Shown here: piece after piece, positions 7,644 through 20,929 of the stretch
How positions within the stretch are numbered: position 1 is the first letter of the stretch
Layout: each line of letters opens with the position of its first letter
Assembly: GCF_025717605.1 (NCBI RefSeq)
Contig: NZ_JAJIRQ010000004.1
Span: 194,804-258,803, forward strand
Direction of reading: 5' to 3'
From: Paucibacter sp. TC2R-5
GTDB lineage: Bacteria > Pseudomonadota > Gammaproteobacteria > Burkholderiales > Burkholderiaceae_C
Length of the DNA: 64,000 bases
Position numbers and translations under genes: made by a program
The notes under the pieces: model-generated
Databases searched by the model: none
What the model was told of the DNA's origin: nothing
The model's input: only the letters and a program-made list of their open reading frames with translations

Positions 7644-10079
7644 ATGAGTAGCAGTAAAACGTTTGAAAGCCTTGGCCGCCGCTGTGCGCAAGCTTTGCTG
7701 GGCCTGGCTATGGCTGCGGTTTTAGCTGCATGTGGTGGTGGCGGCGGAGATGCAGGCAAACCGATATTTCAAGATCCCAATACGCCGGTAACGCCGCCTG
7801 TGGCATCGAGCTTGGTGGACTTGGCCTTGGTGGTGGACAAGCAAACGGTGCCCAATACTGGCGCGGAGGTGGTCACATACACCGTCACGGCGCTCGGAGC
7901 AGGCAATGCCGCATTGATTGGCGCAGAAGTGCCGGTTACGGTTGAAGTGGATGCCGGGGCCGTCGTGACACCTTCTGCCAAGACAACCGATAAGACCACG
8001 GCCAAGATAACTGCCGTCGTGGCATTGATCGATAAGACAAGTCGTACTGTCACATTGACGGCAAAGAGCGGCACTGTCAGCAAGAAGCTCAGTTTCAATG
8101 TGGTGGACAGTGTCACCGGCAGTGCCGTAGCGGATCTTTCGGTCGTAGTGGACAAGGTCTCTATCCCCAATACGGGCACCGAAGACGCCAGCATCACAGT
8201 CACGACGCTGGACGCGGCTCGGTCGGCGATTGGCGGCGTTGCGGTCACCATGCAAGTGGTCGATGTCGGTGACGCGGTGGTGCTTGATCCAGGTAATACG
8301 ACGACCAGCGTGAGTTCCGGGCAATTGACGCGTCGCTTGAAACTGCAAAACATCAAGACCAAGCGAACAATTGCCGTCAAGGCTACCAGCGGGACCGTGT
8401 CGCGCACCATCACGGTGGATGTCGTTGATCCTCCGGCTGGCACCGTCTTGACTGCCAGCGATCTGACGCTGTCCATCAGCAAAAACAGCATCAATAACTC
8501 CGGCAGTGAAACGGTCGATGTGATTGCACGTGCGGTTGACGTCAATCGCAATGCCTTGGCAGGCATCGATGTGATCTTCCGGGTTGATAGTGATGCGGTG
8601 CTCACGCCAATCTCTACCAAGACCGACGCAAAAGGAGAGGTCAGGGCCACTGTGGGCATAGGTGCGAATCGCACCGTACGGACCATTACCGTGTCGGCCG
8701 AGAGCGGCTCTCTGAAAGGTGTGCGTTTGTTGAGTGTGACCGGAGCAAAACTGCAGGCAACCGTTAATCAACCTAATCGCTTGGTGGGTGAGCAGGGCAC
8801 GGTCGATTACAGCTTGTTGGATGTGAATGGCAGTCCAATCGATGGCGTAGAGATTGTCGCCACGGGCCCAGGTGCGGCCACCGGTCGGGGTGTGACGAAT
8901 GGGCAAGGCAAGTGGACATATTCCTATAAGGCCGAGGGCAACGGAAAGATGTCGATCAAGGCAGTGGGCGGCGCTGGGGATACTCCGGTCGAATCCTTTG
9001 TTAATGTCGCCTCAAAGCCTGCCGCACTGGATCCGGCAGTGAAGATTTTGTCGGCAACCATGACCATGGATACCCTGGTGGTTAAAGTCAACGAGATTGG
9101 AAAAGACGTAAATCGAGCCGAGATCAGGATTTTGTTCCGCGGTGAAAAAAATGCGCCGATTGAGAATGTTCGTGTCCATATTGGATTGGGTGCGAATAAT
9201 AGTTCGACCGATGGGCGTTTTAGCGTGAATGAGAGTGATCCGCCATTGTTGTCGGATAAGAATGGTTTGGTTACATTGAGCTTCATTCCCGGAGAGCGCG
9301 CTAGCCCGACCGAGGGCGTAAAGATTCAAGGTTGTTATGGAAGAACAGACGATCTGGGTACGACGGCGAGTGGTTGTCTGAACGGCCTCGCGATAAATCC
9401 GGTGAACTTGACCATAGTCGAGACGCCCGTTTCAATCTCTATCGGCGGCGATGATGTACTCACGATTGGTGATGCCGGTTTGACCTATATTGCCAAGTTC
9501 ACCGTGCTGGTTGTTGACTCGGCGGGTAACCCAAAGTCGGATGTCCAGGTTACACCGGTCGTTGACTTATTGGGTTATGGCAAGGGCTACTATGTATATG
9601 ATGGGACCAGTAAGAAATGGGGCATTCCGCTGGATTTGACATTCGTGCCTATATTTCTGCAGTGCCCAAATGAAGATAGACTGGATCCTGATGGAGCAAG
9701 AAATGGCACCCTTGAGGCGGGTGAGGATATCAACGGAAATCTCCAGCTTGATCCTCGAAAGTCAGATGTTTCAGTTGCTTTGGAAGGTAGTACAAAAACC
9801 GATAAGAACGGTTTGGCGACTTTGAGGATTGAATATCCAAAAAGTATGGCCTCTTGGGTTCGGTATATGATTAAGGTCAGTGCGCCCGGTGTACTGAGTC
9901 CACCAGCTTGGTATGGTCGCTATGAAGAGCGCTGGTTGCCGACATTGACTGCTGCGATCAAGAATGAGAGCGCACCAGCGTTTCAAATCAGCCCATACGG
10001 GATTGATACGTCCGGTTATGTCAATAGTTCGACCGATCCTTTGGTTCCGATCGGCGCCGGTTGCTTCAGCAAGAAGTAG
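7644..10079 (+). CDS. Ig-like (Big-1/invasin type) repeat lipoprotein
   Basis: Predicted surface or periplasmic lipoprotein of 811 residues; function not known. A signal peptide with lipobox LAAC places the acylated cysteine at residue 30, followed by a run of five glycines as linker. At least three tandem repeats of about 100 residues follow (about 52-155, 156-262, 263-370), each opening with a 'DL.L.V.K..I.N.G.E' pattern and ending in a '.TSGTVS..I.VDV' strand, which resembles bacterial Ig-like group 1 domains of invasins. A fourth, weaker repeat spans about 371-455. The C-terminal part has a GEDINGNLQLDP segment that resembles a calcium-binding loop. The 3' third (9050-10079) looks noticeably poorer in GC than its neighbours. 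It lies between pilQ and aroK, so it may be transcribed with the pilus operon; a role in adhesion is inference. Confidence 0.8.
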   Translation: MSSSKTFESLGRRCAQALLGLAMAAVLAACGGGGGDAGKPIFQDPNTPVTPPVASSLVDLALVVDKQTVPNTGAEVVTYTVTALGAGNAALIGAEVPVTVEVDAGAVVTPSAKTTDKTTAKITAVVALIDKTSRTVTLTAKSGTVSKKLSFNVVDSVTGSAVADLSVVVDKVSIPNTGTEDASITVTTLDAARSAIGGVAVTMQVVDVGDAVVLDPGNTTTSVSSGQLTRRLKLQNIKTKRTIAVKATSGTVSRTITVDVVDPPAGTVLTASDLTLSISKNSINNSGSETVDVIARAVDVNRNALAGIDVIFRVDSDAVLTPISTKTDAKGEVRATVGIGANRTVRTITVSAESGSLKGVRLLSVTGAKLQATVNQPNRLVGEQGTVDYSLLDVNGSPIDGVEIVATGPGAATGRGVTNGQGKWTYSYKAEGNGKMSIKAVGGAGDTPVESFVNVASKPAALDPAVKILSATMTMDTLVVKVNEIGKDVNRAEIRILFRGEKNAPIENVRVHIGLGANNSSTDGRFSVNESDPPLLSDKNGLVTLSFIPGERASPTEGVKIQGCYGRTDDLGTTASGCLNGLAINPVNLTIVETPVSISIGGDDVLTIGDAGLTYIAKFTVLVVDSAGNPKSDVQVTPVVDLLGYGKGYYVYDGTSKKWGIPLDLTFVPIFLQCPNEDRLDPDGARNGTLEAGEDINGNLQLDPRKSDVSVALEGSTKTDKNGLATLRIEYPKSMASWVRYMIKVSAPGVLSPPAWYGRYEERWLPTLTAAIKNESAPAFQISPYGIDTSGYVNSSTDPLVPIGAGCFSKK

Positions 10080-10096
10080 TTTGCGGGATTAGTCGT

Positions 10097-10657
10097 TTGA
10101 TCATCTCTCTCGTCGGCATGCCCGGCGGTGGCAAATCCACCGTCGGTCGTGCCCTGGCTCGCCAGTTGGGCATGCGCTTTGTCGATACCGATGCTGAAAT
10201 TGAAGCCCGGCTGGGCGAGGCTATTCGCAGCTTTTTCGACCGCTCGGGCGAGGCGGCCTTCAGGGACATCGAGTCTGAAGTGCTGAGCGAGATACTCGCC
10301 CGGGAGGGCGAGTTTGTCTTGGCCACCGGCGGGGGGATTGTTCTGCGCGATGCCAATCGCGATTTGCTGCACCGTCATTCCACGGTTTTGTATTTGCGCT
10401 CCACGCCGGAAGAGCTGTTTCGGCGCTTGCGCCACGACACCCAGCGCCCGCTGCTGCAGGTGCGCGATCCGCTGGCGAAGTTGCGAGAGCTCTATTTGCA
10501 GCGCAATCCACTCTATCGACGTTGCGCTCATTTCGTGCTGGAAACCGGCCGTCCCTCGGTCAACGGTCTCGTCAATATGGCGCTGATGCAGTTGGAGTTG
10601 GCGGGTCTGGTGGACCCTGGCCGGGTAGCCGCCACGGTGGGGGCGGAAAAGCATTGA
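10097..10657 (+). CDS. aroK: Shikimate kinase
   Basis: Phosphorylates shikimate to shikimate 3-phosphate with ATP, fifth step of chorismate synthesis, in the cytoplasm. Walker A is GMPGGGKST (about residues 7-15); the shikimate-binding DTDAEIE and FRDIESEVL segments, the GGGIVL motif and the lid arginines (RPLLQ) are all present. The start is uncertain: TTG 10097 gives the usual LIISLVGMPG N-terminus, whereas TTG 10061 would overlap the upstream lipoprotein gene by 19 bases. No ATG is available before the Walker motif. Followed by aroB after 57 bases, the usual aroKB pair. Confidence 0.93.
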   Translation: MIISLVGMPGGGKSTVGRALARQLGMRFVDTDAEIEARLGEAIRSFFDRSGEAAFRDIESEVLSEILAREGEFVLATGGGIVLRDANRDLLHRHSTVLYLRSTPEELFRRLRHDTQRPLLQVRDPLAKLRELYLQRNPLYRRCAHFVLETGRPSVNGLVNMALMQLELAGLVDPGRVAATVGAEKH

Positions 10658-10714
10658 TGGGGGTTCCTTGAGTGTCCGCCGGGTGAGTGCTCCTCGCCCC
10701 GTACACTTGTCGCT

Positions 10715-11836
10715 ATGACAGCCTCCAAGACCCCTTCTTTCGCAGTTCAGCCTCAGATTGTTCCTATCGCCCTTGATGAGGGGCAGCGAGGCTATGACAT
10801 TCTTATCGGTGCAGGCCTGCTGGATGAGGCTGCAGCTTGGGAGGGCCTGCCCAAGGCCGCTGCGGCCTTGATTGTCAGCAATGAGACCGTTGCGCCGCTC
10901 TATCTGGCGCGTTTACAGCTTCGTCTGGCTGCGCAATATGCGCGCGTGGAAACCGTGCTTCTGCCCGACGGCGAGCGCTACAAGGATTGGGCATCTCTGA
11001 ACCTGATCTTCGATCACCTGCTTGAGACCGCGTCCGACCGAAAAACCGTGCTGTTTGCACTCGGCGGCGGCGTGATTGGCGATATGGCCGGCTTTGCGGC
11101 CTCGGTTTATATGCGTGGCGTGCCGTTTGTCCAAGTGCCGACGACCTTGTTGGCGCAGGTTGATTCTTCGGTCGGCGGCAAGACCGCGATCAATCATCCG
11201 CTGGGCAAGAATATGCTTGGCGCGTTTTATCAGCCGGCGCGTGTGATTGCCGATCTGGATACCTTGGACAGCTTGCCGCAGCGAGAGTTGTCGGCGGGTT
11301 TGGCCGAGGTCATCAAGTACGGGCCGATTGCCGACGCCGCTTTTTTGGCATGGATTGAGCTGAATCTTGACGCCTTGCTGGCGCGCGACAAATCGGCGCT
11401 GGCCTATGCCGTCAAGCGCTGCTGCGAGATCAAGGCTTGGGTGGTGGGGCAGGACGAGCGCGAGCAAGGGCTGCGGGCCATTCTCAATTTCGGGCATACC
11501 TTTGGCCATGCCATCGAAACCGGTCTCGGTTATGGCGAATGGCTGCACGGCGAGGCGGTTGGCTGCGGCATGGTGATGGCGAGCGATTTGGCTGTGCGTT
11601 TGGGCTTGATGCCGGGTGAGTTTTTGCCTCGTATGCGCACGCTGATTGAACGCGCTGGGCTGCCAGTTGTCGGGCCTGCTTTGGGGGCGCAGCGTTATCT
11701 GGAATTGATGCGGGTCGACAAGAAGGCCGAGGGTGGGGCGATTCGCTTCGTTTTGCCTGAAGGGCTGGGCAAGGCCGGCATGCATGCGGCGCCCGATGAC
11801 TTGGTGGCGCAAGTATTGGCCAGCCACGTCGCCTGA
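10715..11836 (+). CDS. aroB: 3-Dehydroquinate synthase
   Basis: Converts DAHP to 3-dehydroquinate, the second step of the shikimate pathway, using NAD and a divalent metal ion. The 373-residue product has the NAD-binding [11 protein letters not shown] (about 112-122), the substrate lysine segment [16 protein letters not shown] (about 155-170), metal ligands in the AEVIKYG / HGEAVGCGM segments and the [11 protein letters not shown] motif (about 258-268). Normal family length. Only ten bases separate it from the dgt start. Confidence 0.97.
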   Translation: MTASKTPSFAVQPQIVPIALDEGQRGYDILIGAGLLDEAAAWEGLPKAAAALIVSNETVAPLYLARLQLRLAAQYARVETVLLPDGERYKDWASLNLIFDHLLETASDRKTVLFALGGGVIGDMAGFAASVYMRGVPFVQVPTTLLAQVDSSVGGKTAINHPLGKNMLGAFYQPARVIADLDTLDSLPQRELSAGLAEVIKYGPIADAAFLAWIELNLDALLARDKSALAYAVKRCCEIKAWVVGQDEREQGLRAILNFGHTFGHAIETGLGYGEWLHGEAVGCGMVMASDLAVRLGLMPGEFLPRMRTLIERAGLPVVGPALGAQRYLELMRVDKKAEGGAIRFVLPEGLGKAGMHAAPDDLVAQVLASHVA

Positions 11837-11846
11837 CCACGTGGGT

Positions 11847-13001
11847 ATGCCCGCAGTGCTTGTGCCTCAACTCGCGCCTTACGCCTGCGACCCTGCGCGC
11901 AGCCGCGGCCGCCGAGTCTACGAGATGCCAGCGCCAACGCGCAGCGAATTTCAGCGCGACCGGGATCGCATCATCCACAGCACCGCATTCAGGCGCCTCG
12001 TCTACAAGACGCAGGTGTTTCTGAATCACGAGGGCGATCTGTTTCGCACCCGTCTGACCCATTCGCTGGAGGTGGCGCAACTGGGTCGCTCAATTGGCCG
12101 CAGCTTGCGCCTCGACGAGGACTTGATCGAGGCCATTGCCTTGGCGCATGACCTGGGTCACACGCCGTTTGGCCACGCCGGGCAGGATGTGTTGGACGAA
12201 TGCATGAAAGCCCACGGTGGCTTCGAGCACAATCTGCAGTCGCTGCGCGTTGTGGATAAGTTGGAGCAGCGCTACCCGGCGTTTGACGGCCTCAATCTGT
12301 GTTTTGAAACCCGTGAAGGCATTTTGAAACATTGCGCACGTCGCAATGCGCTGCTGTTAGAGGCGGCAGAGCCCGGAGGGGTGGGTGAGCGTTTCTTGCT
12401 CGGCCAACAACCGAGTTTGGAGGCGCAACTCTGCAATTTGGCCGATGAAGTCGCCTACAACGCTCACGATATTGACGACGGTGTGCGCTCGGGCTTGTTG
12501 GCTTTGGAACAGTTAGAAACGGTGCCACTGGTTCAGACCTATTTGCGCGAGGCGCTGCAGGCCTACCCCGGCTTGAAAGGCAAGCGACTGCTGGCTGAGA
12601 CCATTCGGCGCATGCTCTCCGCGCAGGTGTACGACATCATTGACGCCACCACTGCGGCCTTGGTGGACCTGGCGCCAGCAGATGTCCAGGCGGTACGCGG
12701 GGCTGGCCCGCTGCTGCGCTTCTGCGCCGAAATGCGCGCCGCCAGCACCGAGTTGAAGCGATTTTTGTTCGCACAGCTGTACCGGCATAGCCAGGTTCAG
12801 TCCACCCGGCAACGCGCCGAGCAAGTGCTGCGCGATCTGTTTGGCATCTACGCAGCCGACCCGCAGCAAATGCCGGCCGAGTATCTGCAAGAGATCGATC
12901 AAAGCGACCTGCCGCGCGCTTGCGCCGACTACATCGCTGGCATGACAGATCGCTTTGCGATTAGAGAGCACCACCGATTGACTGGGCAGTCCTTGTTCTA
13001 G
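11847..13001 (+). CDS. dgt: dGTP triphosphohydrolase-like protein
   Basis: HD-domain hydrolase of the Dgt family, which releases triphosphate from deoxynucleoside triphosphates and so affects dNTP pools. The HD signature is clear: RLTHSLEV (about residue 75) and ALAHDLGHTPFGHAG (about 102-116), with the later metal-binding DEVAYNAHDIDDG (about 195-207). The ATG at 11847 was chosen; GTG 11841 in the same frame is equally close to aroB, and neither has a strong ribosome site. 384 residues. The order aroK-aroB-dgt is common in Burkholderiales. Substrate range (dGTP only or several dNTPs) cannot be read from sequence. Confidence 0.93.
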   Translation: MPAVLVPQLAPYACDPARSRGRRVYEMPAPTRSEFQRDRDRIIHSTAFRRLVYKTQVFLNHEGDLFRTRLTHSLEVAQLGRSIGRSLRLDEDLIEAIALAHDLGHTPFGHAGQDVLDECMKAHGGFEHNLQSLRVVDKLEQRYPAFDGLNLCFETREGILKHCARRNALLLEAAEPGGVGERFLLGQQPSLEAQLCNLADEVAYNAHDIDDGVRSGLLALEQLETVPLVQTYLREALQAYPGLKGKRLLAETIRRMLSAQVYDIIDATTAALVDLAPADVQAVRGAGPLLRFCAEMRAASTELKRFLFAQLYRHSQVQSTRQRAEQVLRDLFGIYAADPQQMPAEYLQEIDQSDLPRACADYIAGMTDRFAIREHHRLTGQSLF

Positions 13002-13020
13002 CAAGTCCTAGCAGGACTTT

Positions 13021-13044
13021 AAAATGGGGTCAGGTTCATTTATT
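13021..13044 (-). repeat. Terminal motif, upstream copy (inverted)
   Basis: AAATGGGGTCAGGTTCATTTAT is the reverse complement of the downstream copies, with one substitution (CCCC instead of CCCT in the core). It lies directly before the transposase gene. Confidence 0.7.
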
Positions 13045-13069
13045 GCGCCCCTCAGCCGGGCGGATCCCC

Positions 13070-13792
13070 ATGGCCAGACTCCCTCGCCTCATGCTTGCCG
13101 GGCAGACGCACCACGTCATTCAGCGCGGTAACAATCATCAGCCCATCGTTCTCGACGATGCGGATCGCCAGCATTATTTGAATCAACTGCATGAGTGCGC
13201 TGCGACGCACAAGGTGGCGATTCACGCCTATGTATTGATGGACAACCATCTTCATTTGCTGGCGACGCCCGAGGTGGACCAGGGCATTAGCCAGATGATG
13301 CAGGCGCTCGGGCGCCGCTACGTGGTCTGGTTCAATCACAAGTACGGCCGCAGCGGCACGCTGTGGGAAGGGCGCTTCCGGGCCGCCTTGATCGACAGCG
13401 AGCGCTACTTGATGGCATGCATGCGCTATATCGAATTGAATCCGGTGCGGGCTGGCATGTGCGCAAGCGCAGAGGCCTACCCCTGGTCCAGTTGCGCCCA
13501 TCATTTGGGGCGGCGCAGCGATCCTCTGATCAATGACCATGCCTTGTTCTGGTCTTTGGGCAACACGCCGTTCGAACGTGAGCTGGCTTATCGGGAGTTG
13601 CTGGACCAAGGGTTGCCCGAGCCAGAGCGCCTGCAGTTCCATGATGCGGCGATGAAGGGGAGGCCCATCGGTTCTCCAGAATTTTTGAAGAGTTTGGCCG
13701 ACAAGACCTTGTTGCCGCTTGCGCTCAGGCCCCGCGGCCGCCCTAGAAAAACTCAATCGGAAGCCGAATTAAATGAACCTGACCCTATTTAA
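13070..13792 (+). CDS. REP-associated tyrosine transposase (Y1_Tnp)
   Basis: Single-strand DNA transposase/endonuclease of the HUH family that is associated with REP-like hairpins. The canonical N-terminus MARLPRLMLAG starts at ATG 13070; a TTG at 13043 was rejected because it lies in the terminal motif. The HUH metal-binding pair is the HLHLLATP segment (about residues 59-66), preceded by the VLMDNH strand. The catalytic tyrosine is probably in ERYLMACMRYIELNPVRAGM (about 113-132), also a family hallmark. 240 residues. The last seven residues (LNEPDPI) are encoded by the element's own right-hand motif, so the gene and its end are physically fused. No frameshift seen; it appears intact. Confidence 0.9.
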   Translation: MARLPRLMLAGQTHHVIQRGNNHQPIVLDDADRQHYLNQLHECAATHKVAIHAYVLMDNHLHLLATPEVDQGISQMMQALGRRYVVWFNHKYGRSGTLWEGRFRAALIDSERYLMACMRYIELNPVRAGMCASAEAYPWSSCAHHLGRRSDPLINDHALFWSLGNTPFERELAYRELLDQGLPEPERLQFHDAAMKGRPIGSPEFLKSLADKTLLPLALRPRGRPRKTQSEAELNEPDPI

Positions 13793-13793
13793 A
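13767..13793 (+). repeat. Terminal motif, first downstream copy
   Basis: Contains TGAACCTGACCCTATTTA; overlaps the 3' end and stop codon of the transposase gene. Shares an 18-base core exactly with the copy 50 bases further on. Confidence 0.75.
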
Positions 13794-13816
13794 TGAGGTT
13801 TTGGGTGTGTCTGGGA

Positions 13817-13843
13817 AATTAACTGAACCTGACCCTATTTAAT
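13817..13843 (+). repeat. Terminal motif, second downstream copy
   Basis: Same orientation and same 18-base core as the copy at 13767, separated from it by 23 bases. A TTGACT at 13844 directly follows, but no matching -10 box for gltB was found. Confidence 0.75.
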
Positions 13844-13909
13844 TTGACTTGATGACTTTGCTGCGCTGCAGTAACCTTCGGGCCGTAATGGATTACCGAG
13901 GACCGCGCC

Positions 13910-18718
<4,809 letters not shown>

Positions 18719-18728
18719 GGGGAAAGTC

Positions 18729-20207
18729 ATGGGAAAAATCACCGGCTTCATGGAAATCGAGCGTCTGGAAGAGGGCTATGAGCCCGTCAGTGCGCGCGTC
18801 AAGAATTACAAAGAATTCGTCATCGGCTTGAGCGCCGATCAGGCCAAGCTGCAAAGTGCGCGCTGCATGGACTGCGGCACGCCGTTTTGCAACAGCGGCT
18901 GCCCGGTCAACAACATCATTCCGGACTTCAACGATCTGGTCTATCAAGGCGACTGGGCTAACGCCATCACCGTGCTGCACAGCACCAACAACTTCCCCGA
19001 GTTCACCGGCCGCATCTGCCCCGCACCCTGCGAGGCCGCCTGCACGCTGAACGTCAATGATGACGCGGTCGGCATCAAGTCGATCGAGCACGCCATCATC
19101 GACCGCGCCTGGTCCGAGGGTTGGGTCAAGCCGGTGCTGCCCAAGGTCAAGACGGGCAAGACCGTGGCCATCGTCGGCTCCGGCCCGGCCGGCATGGCCG
19201 CAGCGCAGCAGTTGGCGCGCGCCGGCCATAGCGTGACGCTGTTCGAGAAGAACGACCGCGTCGGCGGCCTGCTGCGTTACGGCATCCCCGACTTCAAGAT
19301 GGAGAAGAGCCACATCGACCGCCGCGTTGCGCAGATGGAGGCCGAAGGCGTGGTTTTCCGTACCGGCGTGCTGGTCGGCACGATGCCCGCAGACTCCAAG
19401 GTCACCAACTGGGCCAAGGAAAGCATCAGCCCCGACGAGCTGAAGGCGCAATTCGACGCCGTGCTGCTGACCGGCGGCGCCGAAAATTCGCGTGACTTGC
19501 CCATGCCCGGCCGCGAGCTGAGCGGCATCCATTTCGCGATGGAATTCCTGCCGCAGCAGAACAAGGTCAATGCCGGAGACAAGTTGAAGGGTCAACTGCG
19601 CGCCGACGGAAAGCATGTCGTCGTCATCGGCGGCGGAGACACCGGCAGCGACTGCGTGGGAACGAGCAACCGCCATGGTGCCAAGAGCGTCACCCAGTTC
19701 GAGGTGATGCCGCAGCCGCCTGCAGAAGAGGACCGGCCCATGACTTGGCCTTACTGGCCGCTCAAGCTGCGCACCTCCAGCAGCCACGAAGAAGGCTGCG
19801 AGCGCGAGTTCGCGATCTCGACCAAGGAATTCTTGGGCGGCGAAGGTAAAGACAAAGGCAAGCTGACCGGCGTCAAGACCGTACGGGTCGAATGGCAGGG
19901 CGGCAAGATGGTTGAAGTGGCCGGCTCCGAGCAAGTCATCAAAGCCGATCTGGTCTTCTTGGCCATGGGTTTTGTATCGCCAGTGGCGACCGTTCTGGAT
20001 GCTTTTGGCGTCAACAAAGACGCCCGCGGCAACGCCAAGGCCACCACCGACTTCACCGGCGGTTACAAGACCAATGTGGACAAGGTTTTTGCCGCCGGCG
20101 ATATGCGGCGCGGCCAGTCACTGGTGGTCTGGGCGATTCGCGAAGGCCGCCAAGCGGCGCGGGCGGTCGATGAGTTCCTGATGGGCGGGAGCGACTTGCC
20201 GCGTTGA
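18729..20207 (+). CDS. gltD: Glutamate synthase small subunit
   Basis: FAD- and NADPH-binding beta subunit that passes electrons to GltB. The N-terminal domain carries the two 4Fe-4S cysteine clusters: [14 protein letters not shown] (about residues 40-53) and [10 protein letters not shown] (about 97-106). Next come the FAD Rossmann motif [10 protein letters not shown] (about 152-161) and the NADPH motif [11 protein letters not shown] (about 298-308). The ATG at 18729, after GGGGAAAG, gives the standard [12 protein letters not shown] start. 492 residues, normal. Convergent with the TonB-like gene 25 bases downstream. Confidence 0.97.
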   Translation: MGKITGFMEIERLEEGYEPVSARVKNYKEFVIGLSADQAKLQSARCMDCGTPFCNSGCPVNNIIPDFNDLVYQGDWANAITVLHSTNNFPEFTGRICPAPCEAACTLNVNDDAVGIKSIEHAIIDRAWSEGWVKPVLPKVKTGKTVAIVGSGPAGMAAAQQLARAGHSVTLFEKNDRVGGLLRYGIPDFKMEKSHIDRRVAQMEAEGVVFRTGVLVGTMPADSKVTNWAKESISPDELKAQFDAVLLTGGAENSRDLPMPGRELSGIHFAMEFLPQQNKVNAGDKLKGQLRADGKHVVVIGGGDTGSDCVGTSNRHGAKSVTQFEVMPQPPAEEDRPMTWPYWPLKLRTSSSHEEGCEREFAISTKEFLGGEGKDKGKLTGVKTVRVEWQGGKMVEVAGSEQVIKADLVFLAMGFVSPVATVLDAFGVNKDARGNAKATTDFTGGYKTNVDKVFAAGDMRRGQSLVVWAIREGRQAARAVDEFLMGGSDLPR

Positions 20208-20232
20208 TGGTCGTTTTGTTTAGCCAACAGGG

Positions 20233-20910
20233 CTATTCCGACAAACAGCGCTGCGAAGTCGCAATCGCAGGTTCCAGCGGGCGGATCTCCACCGCCTGCT
20301 GTTCCACGAACAGCACTTCAAGACATAGGCGTGCGCTTTGAGCTACTTGCCCTGCCATGCCGGGTGCAAATCGTACTGCGGCCAGTCCGTCCTTGACGGC
20401 GGTGACGAAGGGCTTGTAGACCTGATCTCCGGCGCGTGCGTCGCGCAGTGCGGGTGGCAGGGCCAAGGTCTCAATGGAGTTCATGGCTCCAGTGGCATCA
20501 AGGCCAACCAAGACCCGCAAGCGTAGGCGCCCACCAGGCAGCGGCGCATCGGGATATGCGATCAGGACCTGATCTTGTTCGGCGGCCAGCAGCACAGGCC
20601 AGCTGTCAAGCTCGGCAGCCTGTGCTGTATCGCTTGCCTGGGCTTGGATGGTTTCTGCGGGAGCCGGCCGCTCATTCTTCGAGTTAGTCGCCCCAGGTTC
20701 AGGCGCGGTATGCGCTTGAAGCTGCAGGCCTTGCGGTGGCGGCAGCAATCTGAGCGCTGTTTGATGACTGCCGAACGAGCCACGACGCGGTGTTTCACTC
20801 GCCCCGCCCGACCCTTGCCATTTCATCGTCAAAAAGCCTGCGTGCAGCAGCAAGGCCAGCGCCGCGGACCACAGCAAGCTTTTCGAATGAGTGCGGCGGC
20901 TCGGCGGCAT
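20233..20910 (-). CDS. TonB-like membrane-anchored protein, function unknown
   Basis: 225 residues: an N-terminal membrane helix (about 9-28), a Pro/Gln/Ala-rich periplasmic stretch (about 40-100), and a C-terminal domain (about 120-210) with the pattern 'GRLRLRVLVGLDATGAMNSI ... AVRFAPG', which resembles the TonB C-terminal fold. No ExbB/ExbD is nearby. It follows pilY1 by 19 bases on the same strand, in the place where some species have pilY2. It may therefore belong to the minor pilin operon; whether it acts as a TonB energy transducer or merely shares the fold is not decided by sequence. Confidence 0.6.
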   Translation of the reverse strand: MPPSRRTHSKSLLWSAALALLLHAGFLTMKWQGSGGASETPRRGSFGSHQTALRLLPPPQGLQLQAHTAPEPGATNSKNERPAPAETIQAQASDTAQAAELDSWPVLLAAEQDQVLIAYPDAPLPGGRLRLRVLVGLDATGAMNSIETLALPPALRDARAGDQVYKPFVTAVKDGLAAVRFAPGMAGQVAQSARLCLEVLFVEQQAVEIRPLEPAIATSQRCLSE

Positions 20911-20929
20911 CGGTGGGCGGCAATGCAGC

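Larger units (their letters stand above)
13021..13843 (+). mobile_element. RAYT/REP-type element
   Basis: A solitary Y1 transposase gene flanked by inverted copies of a short motif (core TGAACCTGACCC): one copy upstream on the minus strand (13021-13044) and two downstream on the plus strand (13767-13793 and 13817-13843). The unit sits between dgt and gltB. There is no target-site duplication or accessory gene, as expected for IS200/IS605-like Y1 enzymes. The outer boundaries are inferred from the motifs. Confidence 0.7.

Noticed and set aside
13003-13019. Hairpin AAGTCC-TAGCA-GGACTT after dgt as terminator
   Set aside because: Six-pair stem without a T-run; it adjoins the RAYT motif and could belong to the element, but this cannot be shown.
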